A stretch of 64,000 nt of DNA from positions 128,793,277 through 128,857,276 of the forward strand of contig CATIUR010000005.1 of assembly GCA_949592205.1 (NCBI GenBank), in the 5' to 3' direction. The notes beneath the pieces were generated by a model. It saw only the letters and a list, made by a program, of their open reading frames with translations. It was not told the origin of the DNA and ran no database searches. The stretch comes from Helichrysum umbraculigerum (lineage: Eukaryota; Streptophyta; Magnoliopsida; Asterales; Asteraceae). This document shows positions 23,691 through 35,023 of this stretch, in pieces. The position numbers and the translations under genes were made by a program. Numbering within the stretch: the stretch's first letter is position 1; every line of letters begins with the position of its first letter.

Positions 23691-25234
23691 TGATGTCGCT
23701 TATGAAAGCGCGTCTTGTTTTACAATTTATAAATAGAAATACCTAAATAATACTTTCAAGCAACCAGGCAAGAATACCCGATCATTTGTAAATATAGATT
23801 GGTAAGTCAAGTTCGAACACAGGGAAAAGGTGTAATATTTAATAATAGAAAATTAACAATTAACTAGAAAACAGTAAATATGGGGGGCGTTTTAGTTCCG
23901 TACGAACATTTTAGAAAACAATTAATTAAAATAAACAAACTTGAATAAAACTTAAATTAAAATAACCAACAATTAATAATAATAAATCCTAATTGGAAGG
24001 AACAAGTAATTGTATAGTTAATGTCACTTAGATTCATATTTCCCGATTGATTACGTATTGATTATCTAATTGTGATTCCTTTAGATCAACTTAATACCAA
24101 ATTCTTCAATGAATACTAAGTCGAATATGAACTAGCCAACGTTTCGGGTCCAACTAATTCCTATAATCTAAGGTCCAACATGAAACACTGGTTCCAATGT
24201 CACAAGATGATCAGTCAATTGTGTGCCTTTCCCTAAATTATGCATTAAACATTCACAACGCCTTATAATTAACTCTATTGGTATGACTCAACAATACCCA
24301 ATAATTAAATTATTGTCTCGCTCATTTTAAAGTAAATTATTATTGTATACTCGACCTATCAGACTCAACGTATTTAATGATAAATCAAAACCCTAAAGTT
24401 ATGACCATCAATAGTTAATAACATTAAAGGAACTCAATCTCATCAACATTATTAACCACGTGAAGTAACAATAATAACTAGTTACCAATAAACAAGTGTC
24501 CACGAGTAATATAACAGTTTTCAATCAAATAATTTATTCAATACGCAATAACAATCGTTCCATAATCATAATCTAAGTTAAATAAACTACACAATCACTT
24601 TGGATATTCAATTCATCATCATAACAGAAATATTCAGATTCATTATATCAAATTCTTCAATGAAAATAAAGAAACGAAATATACCGAATCGATTAACGAT
24701 GAACTACGAAAGATTAGAGCGAATTATCCTCGTTCCTTAGCTTCCGTACCTCCAAACTAACCCTAAAATACGAAATTAAAACCCTAAAATACGTCTGAAA
24801 CCGAAAGAAAACGAAAAACCCTTCAAAACTGTCGAAATAAGGTTTTTACGCGTTTTTATACTTCTGTGATTTTTGATCCATACGGCGTATGGATTTCCAT
24901 ACGGCGTATGGATTGATTTCAAGCCCAGCCCAGACTCGCGTAACCTGGGCCTCCACTACTGCAATCCATACGGCGTATGGATGCTTTTTCCAGCCGATTT
25001 CTTAACTTTTCTTATTTCATTCTTTTCTTTGACTTCGGCTCTCATTATTCTTCAAATATGCATCATTTAGCTCGATTATTGACTGTTTTCCGTTCCTTTT
25101 CCATAAACGCTCCATTTCCACATCTATTTGCAAATATGAACGAAATCAATATCTATTCTAAACAAAATGCAATAAAAACATTCAAGATTAGGGGTAAAAT
25201 ACTACTAAAATATAGTACTTTTGAGCGTTTATCA
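23691..25234 (-). repeat. E2 LTR1
   Basis: 1,544 bp with TGAT...ATCA ends. Its promoter (24853-24982) and palindromes are described separately. The adjacent polypurine tract on the minus strand is GATTCAAGTGGGGGATGTT (25253-25235). Confidence 0.9.
24853..24982 (-). promoter_or_regulatory. E2 LTR promoter: ATCCATACGGCGTATGGAT palindromes upstream of TATA
   Basis: TATAAAAA lies at 24860-24853 on the minus strand. Fifteen bases upstream is a perfect 9+1+9 palindrome (24876-24894), repeated at 24896-24913 and 24964-24982. LTR2 has the TATA at 39991-39998 and four palindromes between about 40013 and 40138, one of them with a base change. Same design as E1, different sequence. Confidence 0.7.
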
Positions 25235-25666
25235 AACATCCCCCACTTGAATCCTACTTGTCCTCAAGTAGACTATCAATTCAAAAATCAACTTCTTGGG
25301 AAAACAGTCATCTCCATTAAACTAAACAACTAAAGTAGGGATTACACAACATCACCCGTCTTCAACCCAAATGTTTAAATTTAAAATTCTGTTAATTCTA
25401 AAAACAATTATTAAGAAACTCTGAGATTTACAAAAACTGATATACACATAGAGTTATTATTCTAAAACATCAAATAGTTCACAATGATTACTGATATTGT
25501 TATCCACTTAAACAATCTATAATTGAATATTCGAGCTCAACTTATTATTATTTATGTAAATATTTCCTTAAATTCCCAAAAACTATATACTTTCATACTC
25601 ATAATATGCCAATATTACATATCTTGAAATTTAATCAAAACAATCATTTTTCAAATCAAGACAGAG

Positions 25667-25886
25667 GTGACAGGTCTGTGCCTCAACACAACAAAGCAAC
25701 ATACCTTGATTTTGGTTTAGCAATAATGTTTTTAGTCAAACCATTGGTGACAGGTCTGTACCTTAGTACAACAAAGCGACTTAATTTGACCACATTTTAA
25801 AATTATGAGTTTTTAAACTCTTTTGCTCTTTTTCATTAAATATACTGACGGAGACCAGGTCTGTACTTTCCTACAACAAAGGAAAC
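25667..25886 (-). other. Three copies of the structured hairpin repeat in the E2 3' region
   Basis: Sense-strand stems and loops: 25690-25677 TGTGT/GCACA, loop TGAG; 25770-25757 TGTAC/GTACA, loop TAAG; 25875-25862 TGTAG/GTACA with a mismatched closing pair, loop GAAA. Flanks YTTTGTT and GACCTGKTC are conserved with the two E1 copies. Copies lie 80-105 bp apart, between ORF-B and the polypurine tract. Confidence 0.65.
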
Positions 25887-26329
25887 AACACCCAGTATAT
25901 CCCAAATGATTATTAATTAAATTCCCAAAAATATGGCATATCACACATTACTAATATGAAAATTAAGACATACGTCATACATAGCTAAAATTCATCTAAA
26001 AGAAATATTTACTCCTTAATTATCATTTCTTAACAGCTCAAACATTCTCATATAAATCGCCTATCAATACATCATATAATGAAGCTAAATAATATCTTTA
26101 ATAATTTTAGTATTTAATTAATAGTGTAGAAAATTTTAAATTTAACCTACAAAGTTACAAAATAATTATCCCTAGAAAACAAGAAATTTAAATGCAAAAA
26201 TTTGGTTGAAGAATGGGCAACTCATAACCTCCTAGTTACTCACCTTAATAAGATAACTATTAACCAAATTACAAAATCATATACTTATTAACAGAATAAT
26301 AATGTGGAAATTTCACTTCTTTTCTCTCC

Positions 26330-26367
26330 CATCCCCCACTTAAAGATGTACAATGCCCTCATTGTAC
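26330..26367 (-). other. Internal polypurine-like site next to a conserved hairpin (E2)
   Basis: Minus-strand hairpin GTACAATG-AGGG-CATTGTAC (26367-26348) is followed by TTAAGTGGGGGATG (26343-26330). The loop and core stem are identical to the E1 copy at 17247-17266, whereas the outermost base pair differs. Confidence 0.6.
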
Positions 26368-26743
26368 AAATAATGACACTCTTAAAAGAAAACGGGAAAA
26401 AGAGAAAAGAATTTAGAACAGAAAAACTCCCCTGGAATAGTGTGCAGTTTAATGACAAGGATGATACGAATTTCCCACATCCTCTTGATTCAATTATTCG
26501 TTGCGCTGAACTTACTGCCAGCATGACACGTACTCACAACACAATTCTGAGGGAACAATCAACAAACATAATTAAACAATACCAAATAAAAAACAACCGA
26601 ATTAAAAACAACCAAACCTAAAACTACCAATCCAACATAATTAATAAAACCTACAAAATAAAAAACAGTCATAATAATAATAATAATAAAACAATAATAA
26701 TAATAGTGTCTGGAATCATAAACCAAATAGGATGAACATCATC

Positions 26744-28153
26744 CTAATCACTGTCGTCATCCTGGCGATACCGGTACTGATGAGAAGGCCCTCCATACTC
26801 TGACTGCGATGGTGGTGGTGGTCGTGGCATGAACTCTGGTGGCATCTAGTACTGGAATGGCTGATATGAGGGTCCAGAAGGAAACTGACCAAACAACTGC
26901 TCAAACAAGACATCCTGGTAGTCCAAGTGTGCACTGGTCTGATGGAAATGCTGTCTCTGCATCAGATCTATCTGATCAAACCTCTGAGTCTGCTGTAACT
27001 GCATCTGGTGCATCTGCTGAGACAACTGATCAAACTCTGTAGCATACCCTCTGTTACGGCCTTGTGCCGTACCTCGACCTCTATCACTGCCACTCGTATC
27101 TCCTCTGGCTCTAGCCTGCCTCGACTGCAAAGTCTGTCCCACCGGAGTAATCGGAACCCAGTAATACATCTCTGCAGGACCTCCATACGTGGTACATGGC
27201 TCAATGAGAGCAAACGCCTCCAATCGGCGTGCAGTCAGCCAACCCATACTAGGCTGAACAATCGTGCATGAGCCCATCTCATCCTAAGTAGCCAAACCAA
27301 GATATCTCGCCAATCGAGTAACAAAGTGACCTCTACACAAACTACTACCATCTCTAGTACCAGTAGCTCTCTTCGACATCCACTTAGCCAACCTCTAAGG
27401 TACATTCACTAACCTCTTCCTGATAATCGAGCTCAAATAAAACAAGTCAGGCCTCGAAACTTTCTCAGGCCCCTCCTTGCGACCCACAATGGTGTAAGTC
27501 AACAATCTGTGAATGAGTCGATGACGAGGATCTCGAATACGCGTGGAAGAAGGCGTCAAACTACCATAAGCACCCTGGGCAATAAACTGCCACTCCTGCT
27601 CAACTTCCAAGTCAGTGAGCTTCTTCACAGCACCTGCAGAAATGTGGTCTAGAAAGTGAGGATTATCCAGCTCATTGGGCTCATAAAGCCCCAGTCCCAA
27701 AGCAAACTGAACCAAAGTCATTTGTCTAGGTTGTCCCCCTAGCTGGAAGAAAATGGAGTTCTCAGTCCATTGAGTTGACCTGGCATCAAACCTAAAAGTG
27801 CTGTAAAACTCTACAACCAACTCTCTGTAGATATCCTCCCTGATACTGAATAACCGGGACCAAGCATAGGAAACAAATCCAATGTTTCCATCCTCTAATA
27901 CGTATGGAATAGCCAGTAAATTCCTAATGGCTTCAGCACCATTAGTAAACCCTTCTCTAGCAATCACATGCTCCAAAACATTCCAGTTAACAGCATCAAA
28001 CACCTCAATAGACTGGCCAATATTGGAAGCCAGACGATCTCCAAACTGCATCCTAGCAGTCTCAGTATATGACCCATGAAATGTGAGGTATCTATGTGAT
28101 CTAATCAATGGGTTTCCCAAAGTCTCACCTCCTCGTGCTCTCCTGCTAGACAT
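26744..28153 (-). pseudogene. E2 ORF-B: ATHILA ORF1-like protein with three TAG stops
   Basis: The start is set at 28153 (MSSRRARGG) by analogy with E1; an in-frame ATG seven codons upstream (28174) is also possible. A single frame runs 470 codons to TAG at 26744. It is interrupted by TAG at 27395-27397 (E1 has Trp here), TAG near 27280, and TAG at 26846-26848. Conserved with E1 ORF-B are NIGFVSYAWSRLFSIREDIYREL, GGQPRQMTLVQFALGLGLY, HRLIHRLLTYTIVGRKEGPEKV and PDLFYL. A Gly/Arg-rich stretch (DRGRGTAQGRNRG), a Gln/His-rich helical region, a Pro-rich stretch and a DDDSD acidic end follow. Position and homology say ORF1-family protein; the actual role is unknown. Confidence 0.75.
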
Positions 28154-28174
28154 GATAACTGCTAAACAAAACAA

Positions 28175-29409
28175 TTGTTAATAATACTAAATAAGCAGTC
28201 AAAAAGATCACTAAAATTTTCGGCAGCATTTCGGCTTAAAATTGAATAATCCACCATAAAGGTTTAGCCTAAAACTACAGCAACAATCAATTTCATTAAC
28301 CTGAATTGCAATTTAAACAAAACTACTCAATATGCATACATGTATATACTTAAATAAATATTCCTGACAATTGCATAATCAAATGTATTATAATAACTTG
28401 GTACCATTCTGAATATACGAAATTGCACAATCACTAAACTCGAGTATTAGCAACTAGCAAACATTCATACAAACTCAAAATGAATTATTGTAACACAATT
28501 AATCAATATAACAATTTATCACATGACCGTAATCACAAACACGTGTGTACCAAACAAATATTTGCATTAATCATCATGTGGTCAGAAAATTAATAAGCAC
28601 TGAATTAAAATATAGCATAATTGAGCACAACTCATATTCTCAATTACTCCTCACTAACGAATAATCCAAATAATCTCGAATATGCAATACAATTGAAAAA
28701 TGAATATGACATTGCAATGCATATAGCAATTAGAACATAACTCAATCAAAACATGCCAATAATCATACGCGTATCCAAAATACCCAAAATTCTATCATAA
28801 ACCCTAACTTCCAAACAAGCGAATTAAACAACGAAAATGAAAACGGGAAGTTATACCTTGAAGAGGAAAGTGCGTGTAACACGAATATGAAAAAATGGCG
28901 ATGAATGCGTTGCCGGAATTTCCGTTTGGGGGTTGTGGAAGTGAAAACCGTAGGTGGTTTTTGAGAAAAAGGTTTTGGAATGAAAAATGAGAAAGAAGGA
29001 GGCTGCTGGCGGTTTTCTGCATTTTTGATCCATACTGCGTATGGATTCCATACGGCGTATGGATTCCATACGGCGTATGGATTAAATAGGCCCAAGTCAA
29101 CTCATTAAACCCAGTCAACGGCCCAGTCCAGCGGCCCAATCAATCCATACGGCGTATGGATTCCATACGGCGTATGGATTGAAAAATCAGAATTTTTCAA
29201 CAAACGATTTTCAACCCAAATTTTAACCCAAATTCACCACTAACTTTATATAATTAAATCTCAAACCTGGATGATAATCACGACTTCAAAATCTTCACAA
29301 TTCCACACTATAAAATAAATAACAAAAATTAACAAACATTGAAAAGAAAATTATTCAAAATAATACTAATATTCAAATCACACATTCAAAAACAAAAATA
29401 CAAACAAAC
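28175..29409 (-). other. E2 gap upstream of ORF-B with five LTR-type palindromes
   Basis: Non-coding. Copies of ATCCATACGGCGTATGGAT lie at 29028-29046 (one mismatch), 29047-29064, 29065-29082, about 29142-29160 and 29162-29179. On the minus strand the first palindrome is followed by CAAAAATGCAGAA, closely matching CAAAAATCACAGAAG that precedes the TATA box in the LTR, but TATA itself is absent. Downstream is a leader-like stretch ending in a TTCAAGGTATAAC donor-like word near 28850. It resembles a duplicated LTR promoter and leader in front of ORF-B. Confidence 0.5.
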
Positions 29410-29414
29410 AAAAG

Positions 29415-31567
29415 TGTAACACCCTGTTTCTGGGTCTAGTAGTATTTAACATTTTCTGACTGTGAATTATTATTAAGTGTGTCAGAAAATAGGTGTGCTG
29501 TATTATTTGAAATAAATAGTGATAATAGTCGAATAATTTATTGTGACTTATAAATTATTCAGTGTTTTAATTTTATTTAGTTGACGGTAAAATAAAATAA
29601 TGTTTCCCCGCATATGGTTTTTAAGTTCCAGACAATAATAAGTACGGGGGACAAAACTAGTACACATATTATCATTTATATGTGTGAAACCTTATCCCTA
29701 TCACCTAAAAACATTCCAGAAAATTCGGGAGAGAACGAGAGGTGGATCCAAACCCTAAACCTCATCAAAATCATCATCAATCATCAAAATCTTGTGGAAT
29801 TAATCCCTGTTCTTCCTTGTTCTTGGTCTGGCCGAACCGTACGCACCATAGGGACGATTCAAAAATTGTGAAACAAGCTTTGAGGTTAAATTGAGTTTAT
29901 AGAACTATGATTCAAGCTTCAAAAACGTGATTTGATCCTTCTATCATCATCATAAACAACTTGTAAGTGTTGATTTCTTGATTTCTTATAAACTTGAAAA
30001 TGGGTTCTTGAGTATTTGAAGAAATTAGCTTTATTAATCTTGAATTTGTGTTTGTAGTGATTATAAAATGGTTAGTTGATGCTTATTCCATGATTATAAC
30101 ATATCCCTTAGCTTAGAATTGAAGAAATTGATTAAGTGTTCTTGAGGGCTATAGTGCTTACGATGAGTTAGATGAATTAGATGATGAAGTTAGTATTGTT
30201 TGTGATTGGGAACACTTAATTGAGATGTAGAAAGTAATATTATAACTTAGTTGGTTAATTACTCATAAAACTTAATATTTGTGATTGGGAGAATTAGTGA
30301 TATTGGAGGTTGATAATCTTGTTATATGATCTCATGATGTTAATTAACAATGATTAAGGTGTATTAATATGATAAAGTGATCATGGGAATCATAAACTTG
30401 TTACATGATTATGAATTAATGATGTTAATTGGTTATTCATAATCTAGAGATGAAGTATGTTGAATTGTTGTAAATAAGTAACAATGTATGTGAATTGTGG
30501 TAGAAAGTGATTATTATGATTGAATGATGGTATTATATTGGATATTAAAGATGTTGTTTGATGAAGATGAATTAATATGATGTTATATATATATATTTTA
30601 AAACAAGTAACTAACTTGTACTATTTTGTTGTAATTCCAGTTGAGCAGAAGACTCAGTGATATTAGACTACTGAGTGGATGCCTGAGGTGGTCGGTGAGT
30701 GGATCTCTAATCCTTAGTGTAACTTGGTTGTAACGAGTTTGGTTACAACAAGTAACATATTATTACTATTGTAGTTGCCATGATAATTATGATAGCTAGT
30801 AATAATATTGTTGATATGATAATGTTGACCTGCTGAATATGTGATTTGTTGATTATGTGATCACTGGACTTGTTGTTGGCCTTCGGGCATCAGTTGTTAA
30901 TGAGGTCAACGAGTTGTTGTTGAACTGTTGGTTGGGCTAGTCGGTTATTCAAGGTTTAACACACCTCCTGTGTTAGTTGAGAATAACCACTAGCTATCGG
31001 TCTCGTCCGTTATGGCCATACGGATATGGTTGGGTAAGTGTTCTTGTGGAATCCCCGGGTATTATGATATCACAAGAGCCACCGATGCCTCATTATTAAG
31101 TCCTAGTTGTGGAATAGTTGCTTTGTTGAATAGTTGACTAGTTGCTAAGTTGACCAGTTGAACAGTTGCCTGTTGCTTTGCTAAATAGTGATATTGTGTA
31201 CTTGTTGGTTTAGTGTTAATTGTTGTATGCAAAGTTGTTGAGCTAAGTTAGACTGTTGATTAGTTATCTGCTCACTTAGCGTTATGCTAATCCCCCACAT
31301 TAACACTTCTTGCAGGTTAAGCATTATTATCGGGTGGGCAAGAAGTTGGACTGGATGGAATATTTGACGTGGCGTGACTCTGATATTGATTTGTTTAAAT
31401 CAATGTTTTATCTTGTTTTTATATAACACCTCTGTTGATAAATTATTTTTTTTTGAAAAGGTGGAATTTTATATGTTGATAAAACGAGGTAAATTATCAC
31501 TATATCTATTTGGACTTACGCTTCCGATTTACTATATTTAAATGAGATTAAAATGAGGGGTGTTATA
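29415..31567 (+). repeat. E3 LTR1
   Basis: 2,153 bp, TGTAACACCC...GGTGTTATA. It includes a short 85-codon ORF (29614-29871) that is identical in LTR2 and has no recognised domain; it is likely fortuitous. Confidence 0.93.
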
Positions 31568-31570
31568 AGT

Positions 31571-31583
31571 TGGTATCAGAGCG
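31571..31583 (+). promoter_or_regulatory. E3 primer binding site (tRNA-iMet)
   Basis: TTGGTATCAGAGC, complementary to the 3' end of initiator tRNA-Met, three nt after LTR1. Confidence 0.9.
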
Positions 31584-32708
31584 TGAGTTTGGGTGAATTG
31601 TACATTATGAGATGTTCAATCCCAAACTCTGATATGTGTCATGTCAAACATTCCAGGGTGTGGGGACTAGTGGTTGCATGATAAAATTGTTATTGAATGT
31701 GTACTAACCTATAACGAGATGCAATAGTGTTGTTTTGGATGCAGAGACGGAGGAATATGAGGAACCAATAGGTATTCTCATTGATTCCTTAATACTCGTG
31801 GGCCTAGATATGTCAGGTAATTCTCGATAAATTCGATGAATTTAAATAAGTTTGAATTGTTTACTTTGCTATGTTATGATTAGTAGTGAAGTAAGTTGAG
31901 TCAAACTGCTATGATTCCTTAGTGATGAGTCCTTGATAATAGTTGCTTGTAAATTTGATGATGAGATATTAAATAAGATGTTTAACATCATATGAAGGTG
32001 TAATATATTGTTGCATTGAGTAGACACATTGTTGAATAAGGTGTAATAGTAGTATTATGTGAATTTGGTGTTTTAAGAATATAATGAGACACCGATAGCG
32101 AAAGTGAAGTTGTTTGACTTGGTAAAGTCAAAGAAGTGTAAAATGGGTGTTAAAATTTGTAAACATATAGGTTGAAACCCAAATGGGTTGTTAAAGTGCC
32201 CAAATGGGTCACTGGGTGGTTAAATAGTTAAAATGAGTATTGGTTTGGTTATGACCAATGTAACAGTGATTTTAAGTCCTACATATAGTAGGAATGTGTG
32301 TTGAAAGTGTTGAAGTAGTTAAACTAGTAGATTTTGGTAAAGGTGCCCAATTGGACCCCTAAACGGGTCGACTAGTTAAAACATGATATAATGAGTATAT
32401 GAAAGTGATGAATATGCCCACATGTCCTAAATATATATAGAAACATGTTGGTAAAAGGTGGAAGTCTGAAACCAAGCCATTTGGAATATGGCGTGTCAAC
32501 CAAAATGGTCGAAAATGGTCAAAAATGAGTCGTACGTCCGTTTTATCGTAAAACGTGTAAATTGGAAAAGTGTAAAAAGGGAAAGTTTCATTTTGGCATA
32601 GTGGACGTGCCTGCAAAATTTTAGAGTCTAACTCTAAACGAGTAAAAAGTTATGCGCGATTGAAATTGGCTAAAAATTTGAATTTTACTGAAACTCAGAT
32701 TTCTATTT

Positions 32709-32962
32709 GGGAACGCGATCCCAACGATCTTTCTGGATCGCGTTTGTATGTGTTATTTTGTCACAGAATTTTTTATGCTTGGGAACGCGATCCCAGCCAT
32801 TTTCCAGGATCGCGTTTGTGTGTGTATTTCGGGTTAAGGTGCGTTTTCTCTTGGGAACGCGATCCCGCTCACTTCTCCGGATCGCGTTTGTATGCTTAAT
32901 TTGGTTACAGAACATTTTTAACTGAGGAACGCGATCCTGACCCGTTTTCCCGGATCGCGTTA
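32709..32962 (+). repeat. Four 72-bp units, each with an AACGCGATCC...GGATCGCGTT hairpin
   Basis: Units begin at 32709, 32781, 32853 and 32925, exactly 72 bp apart. Each holds a perfect 10-bp inverted repeat (unit 4 with one changed end base) separated by about 14 nt that vary between units. Stems are conserved while loops and spacers diverge. The multiple-of-three period produces a short repetitive ORF on each strand that I do not regard as a gene. Confidence 0.85.
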
Positions 32963-32969
32963 GTTAGTT

Positions 32970-32971
<2 letters not shown>

Positions 32972-33000
<29 letters not shown>
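32972..33000 (+). repeat. Poly-A tract
   Basis: About 29 uninterrupted A residues immediately after the last 72-bp unit, inside the E3 internal region. Confidence 0.9.
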
Positions 33001-33002
<2 letters not shown>

Positions 33003-35008
33003 CTTGCGACGTTCGACGTAATACTTGACGTAGAAAATTTTTGAAAATTTCGGTGTCCGATTAAGACGAAATTTACAGGGTCACTTGAAAATGGCTCAAC
33101 GGTCAAAGCTCATCGCTTTGCCATGAGCCCTGTCAGTTTTCGGTACTTCGGGGTCGTTTAGGGCTCGAAAATCGCGTTTTATTGTTTTTCGGACCTTGTT
33201 TTGAACTTTTAGCTTACGTTTTGTATTGGGCTTTTGTTTCTTTGAACCCTGGGATCATTCCTATGAATATATATGACGTTATAACTTGTTTTAAGAGGTC
33301 CTTAAGTTTTATTGAGTATGAGTTATTTTCAAGCTGTGTATTCGTCGTATTGTAAAATTGTGGCCAACTGTTGTTGGTGGTGATTTATGTTCTTGAGTTA
33401 TATGGACTAAGTGAAATAGGATAATGTAAATGAGTCATCTAAAATATTGGAAATGGTTAAAATAAGTATTCTTAGAGTTTGAAAAGAAGTGTATGAGTTT
33501 ATACTTATTTGATATTTGTCAATAGAGTTATAATGTGTATGTTTGATATGATATGTTTATTTATAATACAACTAAAGAGGTAAAGATTAGAGAGAACATG
33601 TTGAATATTACACGTAGTATGGATGAAGTGTTTAGTACCAGATGTACTATTAATGTTAAGTGATGTAATTAGTAAACGACCTTGAATCAGGTAATAAAGA
33701 AATTGATTGTAATAATAGTGTTAGACATTACACTTGGGTTAATGATATAATAAAAAAAGAGGTGTTGAATGTCTGTGTTGCTTATGTAAACTAGATGATA
33801 TGTGTATTAGACATTGTGCCTATGTTAATAATTGTGTAAATTGTTGAAATTACTATTGAGAAATATGTGAGAGTAAAGATAATTACTTAGGAGATAAATG
33901 GTATGAAGTGGCCTGAGAATAAAGTGTGACTGACATAATATGGCGACGTCTGGCCAACGTATTTATATTATGCCATTTCATATGGAGTTGTTGAGGCTAC
34001 TAAGTACCATATAAAGTTAAGTGGTTTTAAAATGACCGGTAAGATATGTTGACCTGTAGTTGATAAATAGTCAATGATGGACTAATATGAAAGAGTAATA
34101 AACCACTAAGTTGTTGTTGCTAAAGTGATATCTATGGCACATTTGATGTATATGTGAGATGCATTGTCAATAGTAAGAGTTAAAAGTTGATTTAAGCAAA
34201 GTAGAGGTAAGTTGAATATGAATAATATTGTTGAATAGATGTCTAATGTCAGCACCTTGTGTTGTTGAGATACCAATGATGATGTTTGGTATTAACAGGT
34301 GTTGAGTTAGCATCCAAGTTGTGGTGAAAGGGTGCTAGTTGATTAAAAAAAAAAAATTTGGTTGTAACAATCAAATTAATTGACCTCTACCTATTGCTTA
34401 CTGATTTTCTTGCTTGTTGATGTAACGATGTGATGACTAAAGAAGTATATGATTATTAGTAAAATTACTAGTGACGAATCGAGTTACAATTTGTTGCTAA
34501 AATGCATGTAGTAGTGTTCGTTACCCCTTATTGTTACTATGATTATTGTTGTCGTCATAGTTGTATTTGTTGCTATAGTTGTTGTTGTAATAAAGATGAC
34601 ACGTTAAGTGACTACAAGTTAGGATGGACATGTGGATATGTGTTTGTAGAAAGGATGTTAAATGTATACATAATTAAGGAGTTACTCTAGGGGGTGACAT
34701 GGAATATGTATAACGATTATTGTGATTAGATAGTTGATGTGTTGGTGTTAACAAATTTAGTGGAGAACAACACACAACTTATGTGTATATAAAAAGTAAA
34801 TTGAAGTATATCTCGATGATGTGTAAGCTAATAAGATGTGTATAAGTGAATTAAATTGTAATCACCTTTGTGTGATTATAATAATGAATAAGTATGTGGT
34901 TAAAAGTGTGTAAGAAAAAGATTATTAGTGAATTGAAATGAGAATAAGTGGTGGTTGTGTTAAGCTATATAGACTAAGTGGGATTAGATTTCGAGGACGA
35001 AATCTCTT
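33001..35008 (+). other. E3 internal region, non-coding
   Basis: AT-rich sequence with no long ORF and no retrotransposon protein motif. Many stop codons in all frames. The last 40 bases hold the GAGGACGAAAT signature and the polypurine tract. Confidence 0.7.
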
Positions 35009-35023
35009 AAAGGGGGGAAGATT

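Noticed and set aside
29614..29871. 85-codon ORF in both E3 LTRs as a gene
   Set aside because: It is identical only because the LTRs are near-identical; no domain, and it spans a leader-like region rather than an internal coding region.
32660..32925. Repeat ORFs over the 72-bp array on both strands (WERDP...SGSRL)
   Set aside because: A period that is a multiple of three opens frames by chance on both strands. The conserved parts are the inverted-repeat arms, which argues for DNA or RNA structure rather than protein.
32972..33000. Poly-A tract as the tail of a LINE, SINE or processed pseudogene
   Set aside because: It lies inside the E3 internal region with no flanking target duplication, no LINE domain and no gene-like sequence upstream.
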